NCBI RefSeq assembly: GCF_009724685.1 | Contig: NZ_WMEF01000009.1 | Coordinates: forward strand, 124,001-188,000 | Length of the DNA: 64,000 nt | From: Lysinibacillus cavernae | GTDB taxonomy: Bacteria > Bacillota > Bacilli > Bacillales_A > Planococcaceae | Direction of reading: 5' to 3' | In this document: piece by piece, positions 33,456 to 40,576 of the stretch | Layout of the letters: each line of letters begins with the position of its first letter | How positions within the stretch are numbered: position 1 is the first letter of the stretch | Made by a program: the position numbers and the translations under genes | The notes under the pieces: model-generated | What the model was told of the DNA's origin: nothing | The model's database searches: none | What the model saw: only the letters and a program-made list of their open reading frames with translations

Positions 33456-34082
33456 TTAAGCTTCTAATGTTTTATAAACCTTTTTGACTCTTTTTAATTG
33501 TGGTGCTGTTAGGTATTTTTCTCTTTTTCGTAACACGTTCAATAATTGCTCTTTATTTTTATCTGTTACGGCTAATAGCGTACTTTCCGAGTGCTGAGGA
33601 ATTTCCTTTGGTCTGCACTTCTCAAGGTGATGGAGTAATATTGGAAAAATCACATCATTGTTTTCCTTACTGACAGCTGCTAGCTTCGCAAGAGTTAGGA
33701 CACCTTTATCAATTGTAATAACTGAACCAATTTTCATAGCACTTTTTAATATATTAAGATGAGCCATAATGGTTTCTGATGCTCCCTCGGCAATCGTTGC
33801 TAATGCCATCATTCCGCCCCAAACCAAACGATTATTAGGGCTTTTTAGCAACCCTATAAAAGTCAGGACATACTTACTTATGAGTTCTGGTTTAACTTGC
33901 CCAATTTCGTACGCTACTTTAATACAATCGTATTGAATCTTTTTATCTTTGCAAGTTAGATTTTCAATTATTTCTTCTATGCCCGTATAATTTTCTTCAT
34001 TAACTAATTTATGTGCCAGCTCAATATTTGGCTCTTCATCGTTTCGACTTAGTTGAGAAGCTAACAGGTTCACAACTGACAT
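33456..34082 (-). CDS. HEAT/ARM-like helical repeat protein
   Basis: A 208-residue all-helical protein with paired helices spaced about 35-40 residues (for example IEEIIENLTCKDKKIQYDCI, ISKYVLTFIGLLKSPNNRLV, IMAHLNILKSAMKIGSVITI). This is the pattern of HEAT or armadillo repeats, which act as protein-binding scaffolds. No catalytic motif, signal or membrane segment. It lies between repeats B and C with the LysM-3D gene, transcribed divergently from it. Partner unknown. Confidence 0.65.
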   Translation of the reverse strand: MSVVNLLASQLSRNDEEPNIELAHKLVNEENYTGIEEIIENLTCKDKKIQYDCIKVAYEIGQVKPELISKYVLTFIGLLKSPNNRLVWGGMMALATIAEGASETIMAHLNILKSAMKIGSVITIDKGVLTLAKLAAVSKENNDVIFPILLHHLEKCRPKEIPQHSESTLLAVTDKNKEQLLNVLRKREKYLTAPQLKRVKKVYKTLEA

Positions 34083-34313
34083 AATTATCCCTCATTTATC
34101 AAATTTATTTTATGTTTAAAAATTATCACATTTAGCCCTTAACAAATCAGGTATCTTCATCACGGAAATAGTATCATTTAATGTTAGCAATATTATTGCA
34201 ATATAAATGCCATAGACGAAATAAAATTAACACCTCCTTGTTCTTTTTCTCAGAAAAATCTATGTTACGATATTTTACATTAACAACTAAGAACACTCAT
34301 GGAGGATTAATGA

Positions 34314-35402
34314 ATGCTAAAAAAAATAATTTCAATTGTACCAGTTGCAATGCTTTCGGCAACTTTAGGTGCTAATGTTCAAGCTGCAACGATTACCGTA
34401 CAAAAAGGAGATACCCTTTGGGATTTATCCCATACACATAATACATCTGTGGAAAATATCAAAACGTTGAATCATATAACTACTAACCTTATTCATCCTG
34501 GCGATGTCCTTAGCATTGCACAACAATATACCGTTAAGCAAGGTGATACTCTATGGGACATAGCCCTAAATCATCAAGTCACTGTTTCGCAAATTAAAGA
34601 ATGGAACCAATTACATACGGACCTCATTCATCCAGGTTTAAATTTATCAATCATTGATGGTACGAAAACGAGTACGGTTGGAACTGACACACCAATAAAG
34701 CCTGAAGCTCATGCAGCAAAAGAAACTACAACTTCAGTAACAAATAATACAACTGCAATAGAGAGTATTCCTGAAGAAACTGTTTCATCAACAAGTAAAA
34801 CAGCTTTAAAGGATAGTGCACCTGAAGCAACTGCTCCATCAACAAATAATACAGCTTCAAAGGAGAATGCATCTGAAGCAACTGCTCCATCAACAAGTAA
34901 TACTACTTCAAAGGAGAATGCACCTGAAGCAACTGCTCCATCAACAAATAATACAGCTTCAAAGGAGAATGCATCTGAAGCAACTGCTCCATCAACAAGT
35001 AATACTACTTCAAAGGAGAATGCACCTGAAGCAACTGCTCCATCAACAAATAATACAGCTTCAAAGGAGAATGCACCTGAAGCAACTGCTCCATCAACAA
35101 ATAATACAGCTTCAAAGGAACTTATAGTGGAAGCTTCAGCCTATACGGCTTCATGTGAGGGATGTTCCGGTGTTACTGCTACTGGAATTAATCTTAAAAC
35201 AAACCCAAATGCGAAGGTCATCTCAGTTGACCCAACTGTAATTCCACTGGGTAGTAAAGTTTATGTGGAAGGCTATGGTGAAGCAATCGCAGGGGATACT
35301 GGCGGTGCCATTAAAGGAAATCGAATCGATGTCTTTTTCCCTTCTCAACAAGATGCAATTAATTTTGGCGTAAAACAATTAAAGATCACAATATTAGACT
35401 AA
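34314..35402 (+). CDS. LysM-3D domain cell-wall protein (YocH/YabE-like hydrolase)
   Basis: A 362-residue exported protein: signal peptide (1-24, ending VQA), two LysM peptidoglycan-binding domains (about 26-69 and 72-115, both starting with the VxKGDTLWDL-type motif), a Thr/Ser/Ala-rich linker containing a 17-residue tandem repeat (about 172-268), and a C-terminal 3D domain (about 272-361). The 3D domain keeps its aspartates in SVDPTVIPLGS, AGDTGGAIKG and RIDVFF, the lytic transglycosylase-like fold of Bacillus stationary-phase wall hydrolases. Ribosome binding site GGAGG, 8 bases before the ATG. It should cleave or remodel peptidoglycan outside the cell. The gap 34083-34313 has no other gene. 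Confidence 0.9.
   Translation: MLKKIISIVPVAMLSATLGANVQAATITVQKGDTLWDLSHTHNTSVENIKTLNHITTNLIHPGDVLSIAQQYTVKQGDTLWDIALNHQVTVSQIKEWNQLHTDLIHPGLNLSIIDGTKTSTVGTDTPIKPEAHAAKETTTSVTNNTTAIESIPEETVSSTSKTALKDSAPEATAPSTNNTASKENASEATAPSTSNTTSKENAPEATAPSTNNTASKENASEATAPSTSNTTSKENAPEATAPSTNNTASKENAPEATAPSTNNTASKELIVEASAYTASCEGCSGVTATGINLKTNPNAKVISVDPTVIPLGSKVYVEGYGEAIAGDTGGAIKGNRIDVFFPSQQDAINFGVKQLKITILD
34827..35119 (+). repeat. 51-bp tandem repeats in the LysM-3D linker
   Basis: Five full and one partial 17-residue units (TAPSTNNTASKENASEA type). Units alternate NN...TA...S and SN...TT...P over the first four, a two-unit period showing duplication of a dimer, then two of one type. The linker length is probably variable between strains. 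Confidence 0.9.
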
Positions 35403-35422
35403 CTTAACCAGCCTAATAAGCA

Positions 35423-35450
35423 AAAAAAGAACCAGATTAGGTTCTTTTTT
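35423..35450 (+). terminator. terminator of the LysM-3D gene
   Basis: AAAAAAGAACC (35423-35433) pairs with GGTTCTTTTTT (35440-35450) around AGATTA, with further T residues. Confidence 0.88.
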
Positions 35451-35490
35451 GTTTTTATGCAGTCCTACAAAAAGGTTTGTTATCGTCTTG

Positions 35491-35533
35491 TTTATGGTAA
35501 GGTTCACCGTAATGGATTTAAGTGCGGTTTTTT
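35491..35533 (-). repeat. rlmH-end-like att repeat C
   Basis: Core TTTATGGTAAGGTTC (35491-35505; 12 of 15 match the rlmH end), then ATGGATTTAAGTGCGGTTTT (35512-35531), the clearest copy of the opposite inverted-repeat arm. The near arm is weak. It is the most diverged core of the set. Confidence 0.55.
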
Positions 35534-35571
35534 CGTCTAACCTTTATAATAAAATAAAGGACGGTGATAGC

Positions 35572-35982
35572 ATGTTAAATCGAGAAGTTGAACAGCAGTT
35601 AATACAAACAATTAATGAACAATTGAATCCTGCTTTCATTATTTTATTTGGCTCTTTTGCCAAAGGAACTGCTCGTCAAGATAGCGATATTGACCTTGCT
35701 TATTTTAGTGAGCAGCAGCTATCATCCTATGAACGTTTTACGCTTGCTGGAGACTTAGCAATACTCTCTGGCCGCGAAGTAGACCTTGTCGATATTAAAC
35801 AAATTGATACCGTTTTCACAGTGCAAATTTTTTCTGAAGGTGTGCCATTTTATATAAAAAATGAAAACGAATTTACGCGTCAAAAAATGCGCGCATATAG
35901 TATGTATGCTACCTTGAATGAGCAACGTGCTCCAATTATAAATGCAATAAAAGAAAGAGGAAGTGTATTTGGCGATGAATGA
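35572..35982 (+). CDS. mntA: MntA-type nucleotidyltransferase antitoxin
   Basis: A 136-residue minimal nucleotidyltransferase with the exact GSx10DxD signature (GSFAKGTARQDSDID, about residues 27-41), followed by the third acidic position in EVDLVDI. In characterised HepT/MntA pairs, the antitoxin adds AMP residues to a tyrosine next to the toxin's active site. It overlaps the HepT gene by 8 bases, the classical order. I chose ATG 35572, with GGACGGTG upstream; the frame runs back to 35449 through repeat C, which is not coding. Confidence 0.88.
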   Translation: MLNREVEQQLIQTINEQLNPAFIILFGSFAKGTARQDSDIDLAYFSEQQLSSYERFTLAGDLAILSGREVDLVDIKQIDTVFTVQIFSEGVPFYIKNENEFTRQKMRAYSMYATLNEQRAPIINAIKERGSVFGDE

Positions 35983-36388
35983 TGTCATTTTAAATAAAAC
36001 GACAACGATTGAACGTTGTGTGAAGCGTATCCATGAGGTATATGAGGGTAATCCATACAATTTAAAGGATTTCACGAAGCAGGATAGCATCATTTTAAAT
36101 ATTCAACGAGCTTGCGAGGCGAGCATTGATTTAGCAATGCATATTGTCAGCGAACGTAAACTTGGCGTGCCAAAAGCTAGTCGTGAAGGGTTTAAACTAT
36201 TGCAGGAAGCTGGCTTGATTGATGCTCCTTTAGCAAAAACCATGATGAATATGGTCGGTTTTCGTAACATTGCTGTACATGATTATCAGGCACTGGAGCT
36301 CGCTATTTTAGAAGCAATTTTAGAGAAGCATATTAATGATTTTAAGGAATTTACGAAGGTTATTTTTCAAGTAGACAATAATATATAA
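35975..36388 (+). CDS. hepT: HepT-type HEPN ribonuclease toxin
   Basis: A 137-residue all-helical HEPN protein. The active-site motif Rx4HxY is intact (RNIAVHDY, about 101-108): Arg and His form the RNase site, and the Tyr is the one AMPylated by the antitoxin in studied systems. Start at ATG 35975 overlapping the mntA stop; a GTG at 35963 or TTG at 35969 in the same frame is possible. With MntA it makes a complete type VII toxin-antitoxin module. It is the only cargo between repeats C and D. Confidence 0.88.
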   Translation: MNDVILNKTTTIERCVKRIHEVYEGNPYNLKDFTKQDSIILNIQRACEASIDLAMHIVSERKLGVPKASREGFKLLQEAGLIDAPLAKTMMNMVGFRNIAVHDYQALELAILEAILEKHINDFKEFTKVIFQVDNNI

Positions 36389-36548
36389 TGGCTATCTTTC
36401 AAAGACGATATTATAGAAACCGTTCTGCAATATTTTCATCTGACACTAGTGACGGAAATATGCCTGATGGATTTCCTCAAAGTCCATGTATCTCCCCCTT
36501 TTACCCAAACAACTAGCAAACTGTTAAAGCGTTACGAGATTAAAAAAA

Positions 36549-36577
36549 AGACATATTCATTTTATCTGAATATGTCT
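36549..36577 (-). terminator. minus-strand terminator beyond repeat D
   Basis: AGACATATTCA (36549-36559) pairs with TGAATATGTCT (36567-36577); on the minus strand it is followed by eight T residues. It would end transcription coming through repeat D from the Fic remnant. The toxin gene on the other strand stops at 36388; 36389-36548 holds nothing recognisable. Confidence 0.75.
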
Positions 36578-36603
36578 AACTACTGATAAAAATCATACGA
36601 TAA

Positions 36604-36654
36604 AACCTGACTTACTTATGATATGGTTCTACATAACATGGATAAGTGCATTTT
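36604..36654 (-). repeat. rlmH-end-like att repeat D (junction with both arms)
   Basis: Arm AACCTGACTT (36604-36613), core CTTATGATATGGTTC (36615-36629), then ATGGATAAGTGCATTTT (36638-36654). The first 26 bases match the rlmH end at 40086-40111 with only 3 differences. The far arm touches the stop codon of the broken Fic gene, as if the cassette ended exactly with that gene. Confidence 0.72.
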
Positions 36655-37044
36655 CACACGGCACTCATAAATAAATCTAACGAAGCCTCAACTTCTTTCG
36701 CAACAAGCTCTACAAAGTCCCCATAATCATCTGTCGTATGTGCTTTGTCTAATGCATCGTAATACACCAATCGATTTTCTATTCGAAAAATAATGTGGAT
36801 AGCCAAATTTCATTAACTCTAAATTTAATAACAATCTCGATGTACGACCATTTCCATCAATGAATGGGTGAATTCCAATAAAAATTGCATGTAACAACGC
36901 ACCACGAACGATTGGGTGTAATGCTTGTGCTTTCCTACCGTTCCAACTTATTAAAGCATTCATTTGCTCTTGAATTTTGAAAGGTGTGCGCATCCATTTT
37001 AACATGTCGATGAATCGTTTAAATGATTGTAGAAGTAAATCAGG
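36654..37044 (-). pseudogene. Fic family AMPylase gene, truncated and frameshifted
   Basis: The minus strand keeps the Fic core: motif HPFIDGNGRTSRLLLN, preceded by PIVRGALLHAIFIGI. After KFGYP the frame shifts by one base, then resumes as IIFRIENRLVYYDALDKAHT to a stop at 36654-36656. The N-terminal half is gone: the sequence upstream meets a stop just before the LysR gene. Intact Fic proteins transfer AMP to target proteins; this one cannot be made whole. It abuts repeat D. Confidence 0.8.
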
Positions 37045-37053
37045 GCTCTACTT

Positions 37054-37923
37054 CTAAAATCGTTCTATAACTCTTTTCATGAAACCTTCAGCTGCTTTAC
37101 TCAAATATTTGTCGTTACGATAGAAGATATCAAGTTCCCTCGTTGGTGCATTTTCAATGGGTATTGATCGAATACCTAGCGATTGGAAGTTTTCGATAAG
37201 TTGGCTAGGTTGAATAGTAGCACCAATGTCTTTTTGAACGAGTTGAAATAATGATGTAGCCGAGCCAGTTTCCATAACACTATTAATCGTTATTCCTTGT
37301 CTATCGCACCATTTATCGATTAGGTCACGACCACATTTCCCTTGAGGATACATAACAAGTGGTATATCTACCAACTCTTCTGGTTTGACGCTCTTCCTCT
37401 GAGATAAGTCATGATTTTCATTCACAAATAGACTGTACCTCTCCGTATAGAATGGAATACGCTCTAAATGAGAATTTGCTTCTACCTTTAAACCAATGCC
37501 AATATCAACTTCATTACCTAGCACTTTTGTTAAACTTTCTATTGTCGGAAATACTTGCACTTTCGTGTTGGGGAATTCCTTTCGAAAATCAATTAAAATC
37601 TCGGTTAAGCGATAATCAAGATCCGAAGGCAGTATTGCGATGCGCAAATGTCCCTTGTTTAAATCTATCAAATCAGAGATAGCTTTCTTGGCATTTTCTA
37701 AATCCTGATGAACTTTTAGAGCATAGTGCTCAAGTAACTCACCAGCTTCCGTTTTCACTGTTTTTTTGCCAATTCGATCGAATAATGGTGCCCCTATTTC
37801 CCCCTCTAGAACACGTATCTGCTGACTTAACGTCGGTTGAGAAATCCCCAATTTAAAAGCAGCTTCAGAAAAATGTAACTCCTTACACAGCATAAGGAAA
37901 TAATTTAATTGTCTAATCTCCAT
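37054..37923 (-). CDS. LysR family transcriptional regulator
   Basis: A 289-residue LysR protein: N-terminal winged helix (1-60, MEIRQLNYFLMLCKELHFSE and LGISQPTLSQQIRVLE), linker helix, and a periplasmic-binding-like effector domain (about 90-285). It resembles the CynR/CbbR-like branch of bacilli. AAGGAGAG precedes the start. It is transcribed away from the nitroreductase gene, with two small inverted repeats in the shared gap, so it most likely controls that gene and perhaps the exporter after it. Effector unknown. Confidence 0.92.
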   Translation of the reverse strand: MEIRQLNYFLMLCKELHFSEAAFKLGISQPTLSQQIRVLEGEIGAPLFDRIGKKTVKTEAGELLEHYALKVHQDLENAKKAISDLIDLNKGHLRIAILPSDLDYRLTEILIDFRKEFPNTKVQVFPTIESLTKVLGNEVDIGIGLKVEANSHLERIPFYTERYSLFVNENHDLSQRKSVKPEELVDIPLVMYPQGKCGRDLIDKWCDRQGITINSVMETGSATSLFQLVQKDIGATIQPSQLIENFQSLGIRSIPIENAPTRELDIFYRNDKYLSKAAEGFMKRVIERF

Positions 37924-37952
37924 ATCAATCTCTCCTTTTCTATAGCCAAAAC

Positions 37953-37988
37953 CTATTGTTTGTATAGAAAAAATAGTATTGAACTATT
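37953..37988. promoter_or_regulatory. two inverted repeats in the LysR-nitroreductase gap
   Basis: CTATTGTTTGTATAG (37953-37967) is CTAT/ATAG around seven bases, a T-N11-A-like LysR box; AATAGT/ACTATT (37972-37977 and 37983-37988) is a second site five bases on. Spacing about one and a half helical turns between centres suits a LysR tetramer. Prediction only. Confidence 0.5.
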
Positions 37989-38080
37989 ATATTTCAAATT
38001 TTACAATGAACGTATTAAAAAGGAAAGGAACTTAGGTAGGATACTGTGGTGAAAAATTATTAAAAAAGGAGTTTACAAAT

Positions 38081-38680
38081 ATGAAGAACAAATATATTGA
38101 ATTGATGGAAAAGAGGCGTTCAATTTACGCCCTAGGAAAAAATGTAGAACAGACAGAAGAGATACTTCAAGACATTATTATGGAGGCAATAAAGCATAGT
38201 CCAACTGCTTTTAACTCACAAACTTCACGAGCAGTGATTTTATTTAACGAACATCATGATAAATTATGGGACCTAGTCGAAGAACAGTTACGCTCAATTG
38301 TTCCAGCAGAAAACTTTGCCCGAACAGAAGAAAAAATAGAATCTTTCCGTGCAGGCTTCGCTTCCATTTTATTTTTTGAAGACCAAGACGTCATCCAACA
38401 GTATCAAAATCAATTCTCTCTATACGCAGAACAGTTCCCTATCTGGTCTGAACAAGCAACCGGAATTGCGCAGCACTCTGTATGGATGGCACTAGCACAA
38501 GAAAGACTAGGTGCTTCCCTTCAACACTACAATCCACTTATCGATCAAAATGTGAAAGACGAATGGGGAATTCCTGATAATTGGAAATTAACTGCACAAA
38601 TGCCATTCGGAAGTATCGAAGCAGTGCCAAGTGAAAAAGAATTTTTGGCAAATGAAGAGCGCTTTAAAGTGTTTCGCTAA
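38081..38680 (+). CDS. nitroreductase family protein
   Basis: A 199-residue FMN-dependent oxidoreductase of the nitroreductase fold: N-terminal MEKRRSIYALGKN and HSPTAFNSQTSRAVIL (FMN-binding loop), and near the C-terminus AQMPFGSIEAVPSEKEF. These match the group of NAD(P)H nitroreductases found beside LysR or HxlR regulators. The physiological substrate is unknown; quinones, nitro compounds or reactive aldehydes are typical. Start preceded by AAAAGGAG. Followed by an exporter on the same strand. Confidence 0.9.
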   Translation: MKNKYIELMEKRRSIYALGKNVEQTEEILQDIIMEAIKHSPTAFNSQTSRAVILFNEHHDKLWDLVEEQLRSIVPAENFARTEEKIESFRAGFASILFFEDQDVIQQYQNQFSLYAEQFPIWSEQATGIAQHSVWMALAQERLGASLQHYNPLIDQNVKDEWGIPDNWKLTAQMPFGSIEAVPSEKEFLANEERFKVFR

Positions 38681-38723
38681 TATATCTACTAAAGGGAAAC
38701 TTTAATCCGTGGTAGTTTTTTAT

Positions 38724-38768
38724 CCCCCACCTAACTTTTTTGCCGACAGCTAAATTTTGAGGTGGGGG
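38724..38768 (+). promoter_or_regulatory. hairpin able to hide a ribosome binding site ahead of the EamA gene
   Basis: CCCCCACCT (38724-38732) is fully complementary to AGGTGGGGG (38760-38768), separated by 27 bases. The second arm holds a Shine-Dalgarno-like AGGTGG, about 13 bases before an in-frame ATG at 38781. Pairing would hide it. No T tract follows the second arm. Confidence 0.4.
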
Positions 38769-38813
38769 TGTTGCCCGATAATGCAGGATAAAAGGATTGG
38801 AGTCTTTGTAAAA

Positions 38814-39758
38814 ATGTCTAAAAAAACAAAAGCTTATTTCGCAGCAACCATGTATGCACTCATCATCGGTTTTTCATTTATGTTCGTAAAACTGAGCCTT
38901 GTTGCAACATCACCTCTTGATACACTGGCACACCGCTTTTCTATAGCTTTTGTTATTGCTACTGCTATTATTGTCTTGAAAAAAATTCGCTTAAATGTAA
39001 CAAAGAAGGACGTATGTAAGCTTCTTCCGTTAGCTTTAATTTATCCTACTTTGTTTTTCACATTTCAAACGTTCGGTCTAGTCTATGCTTCTTCTTCAGA
39101 AGCCGGTATTATTCTAGCTACTGTACCAATTTTCACTCTGATTTTAGCATCAGTATATTTGAAAGAACATACAGTACCATTACAAAAGGCCTCGGTGTTA
39201 TTATCAGTCTCAGGTGTCATTTTCATTTTTGTTATGAATGGAGCAGATACAGGTTCACAAAATGTAAAAGGAATTTTCCTTATGTTACTGTCAGCCCTTA
39301 CTGGTGCTTACAATACCGTTTTAGCACGTAAACTTGTGCAACATTACTCATTTTTTACGATAACTTACGTTATGACGCTCTTTGGCTTTATCTTTTTTAA
39401 CATTGTAGCTATTGGAAACCATATGATATCGAAAACGATGCATCAATTCATCGAACCGTTCTCAAGCGGAACGTTTATCATCGCTATTGTTTACCTTGGA
39501 GCACTTTCATCTTTAGGAACTTCCTTTTTCTCCAATTATGCACTTTCGCAAATTGAAGCGTCAAAAATGAGTGTCTTTAATAATTTAGCTACATTAATTA
39601 CGATTATTGCTGGCGTCCTTTTCTTAAACGAAACGATTCAATCCTATCATATTTTCGGTACAATCATTATTCTCCTAGGTGTTTTAGGATCAAACTATAA
39701 CGCTAAGCAAAAAAGTGAAAGAGCCTATGCTATTCCTAGACAAGCAAATGAGGATTAA
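38814..39758 (+). CDS. EamA-family (DMT) transporter
   Basis: A protein of about 314 residues with ten predicted membrane helices in two EamA repeats (about 10-140 and 155-295), typical of metabolite exporters of the drug/metabolite transporter superfamily. Family-like stretches are SFMFVKLSLVATSPLDTLAHRF and GVLFLNETIQSYHIFGTIIILLG, shown here in part. I chose ATG 38814 (GGAG 11 bases upstream). ATG 38781 in the same frame adds 11 residues, and its ribosome binding site would lie in the hairpin. Substrate unknown; probably in one unit with the nitroreductase. Confidence 0.85.
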   Translation: MSKKTKAYFAATMYALIIGFSFMFVKLSLVATSPLDTLAHRFSIAFVIATAIIVLKKIRLNVTKKDVCKLLPLALIYPTLFFTFQTFGLVYASSSEAGIILATVPIFTLILASVYLKEHTVPLQKASVLLSVSGVIFIFVMNGADTGSQNVKGIFLMLLSALTGAYNTVLARKLVQHYSFFTITYVMTLFGFIFFNIVAIGNHMISKTMHQFIEPFSSGTFIIAIVYLGALSSLGTSFFSNYALSQIEASKMSVFNNLATLITIIAGVLFLNETIQSYHIFGTIIILLGVLGSNYNAKQKSERAYAIPRQANED

Positions 39759-39776
39759 CCAGAAGTTCGAAAATAG

Positions 39777-39893
39777 CGTACATTTACCAATGTAAGAAAA
39801 GCAAGCACCCTTAAAGTGCAAGATGATTTTTGGCAATTACGGCGTGCTTTGAACAAAGCATTATATACACTAGATACAATTTGGGAAGCTTAA
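39777..39893 (+). pseudogene. short coding remnant, unidentified
   Basis: An open stretch after a TAG at 39774 reads FTNVRKASTLKVQDDFWQLR then RALNKALYTLDTIWEA and a stop at 39891-39893. It has helical, protein-like composition but no start. A second protein-like stretch follows at about 39995-40080 (SERWFHVYATEQLVKEKAQA). Both may be tails of genes lost during cassette exchange next to rlmH. No family recognised. Confidence 0.3.
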
Positions 39894-39899
39894 ATAACG

Positions 39900-39968
39900 A
39901 CACAAAGCGAAAACTCACGAATCGTAATTGTTGTCGAGACAATCACCTTTGGAGTTTTCGCTTTGTGT
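39900..39968. repeat. 17-bp perfect inverted repeat with 35-base spacer
   Basis: ACACAAAGCGAAAACTC (39900-39916) and GAGTTTTCGCTTTGTGT (39952-39968). An inner TTGT/ACAA pair can extend the fold. No T tract on either strand, and no intact gene ends here. It may be the end of a lost mobile piece or a structured RNA. Confidence 0.6.
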
Positions 39969-40085
39969 TATCAGTCTATTAAATTTGAGCTTCCTTACAC
40001 ACTAGTGAACGTTGGTTTCACGTATATGCAACGGAACAACTTGTAAAAGAAAAGGCACAAGCTATTACATTAAATATGAGTCAAA

Positions 40086-40111
40086 AACCGCACTTACTTA
40101 TGATACGGTTC
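40086..40111 (-). repeat. rlmH 3'-end att site E (reference copy)
   Basis: Core CTTATGATACGGTTC (40097-40111) is the coding sequence for the last residues (GEPYHK) of RlmH, read on the minus strand. The adjoining AACCGCACTT (40086-40095) is the arm just downstream of the gene and overlaps the stop codon. The minus-strand core GAACCGTATCATAAGTAA resembles the staphylococcal SCC attachment consensus (GAAGCNTATCATAANTRA type) at the same codons. Confidence 0.7.
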
Positions 40112-40573
40112 ACCCTTCATAATCCTAAAACTCCGATAAATCTGCTCCACCAGCACGAGCTTCATAAGTTGGTGGGGTAAAGTCATTTTGCCAAATGATT
40201 GTTGTTCGTCGGCTCGTTTTAGTACGTCTTCGTGTAGGCCGAGAGAGCCGCCGATGACGAAGGCGATTTTGCTTTTGCCGTAGGTCATGAGAGATTCGAT
40301 ATCTGCTGCCATTTGTTCTGAGGTTTTCATTTTGCCGTTGATGGCTAAGGCAATTACATAGGCGTCTGGGCTAATTTTAGCTAGTATGCGCTCACCCTCT
40401 TTTTTCTTGACGATGTCCATTTCGGCATCACTTAGTTGTTCAGGTGCTTTTTCATCTGGTACTTCTATCAAATCCATTTTTGCATAGCCGCCAAGGCGTT
40501 TTACGTACTCGTCTATACCCATTTTTAAGTACTTTTCTTTTAGTTTGCCGACTGATACAATCGTTATATTCAC
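40094..40573 (-). CDS. rlmH: 23S rRNA pseudouridine(1915) N3-methyltransferase RlmH
   Basis: SPOUT-fold methyltransferase that modifies pseudouridine 1915 in helix 69 of 23S rRNA. 159 residues, the standard length. [20 protein letters not shown] at the start, SAM-binding trefoil knot region [20 protein letters not shown] (about 108-127), and the conserved tail [16 protein letters not shown]. Last gene of the wal-side transcription direction here. Its 3' end is the integration site of SCC elements in staphylococci, which matters for the repeats described downstream. Confidence 0.97.
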   Translation of the reverse strand: MNITIVSVGKLKEKYLKMGIDEYVKRLGGYAKMDLIEVPDEKAPEQLSDAEMDIVKKKEGERILAKISPDAYVIALAINGKMKTSEQMAADIESLMTYGKSKIAFVIGGSLGLHEDVLKRADEQQSFGKMTLPHQLMKLVLVEQIYRSFRIMKGEPYHK

Positions 40574-40576
40574 ACG

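Noticed and set aside
34263-34279. WalR box before the LysM-3D gene (TGTTAC-GATAT-TTTACA)
   Set aside because: The two halves are inverted rather than direct repeats, so it does not fit the WalR site.
34816-35127. Second plus-strand frame through the LysM-3D linker repeats
   Set aside because: A repeat shadow of the real gene; Lys/Gln/Leu-rich periodic translation with no ribosome binding site.
31874-40111. ccr recombinase or mec-type genes that would make a classical SCC element
   Set aside because: None of the proteins in the region is a large serine recombinase or a known SCC marker; any recombinase must act from elsewhere or has been lost.
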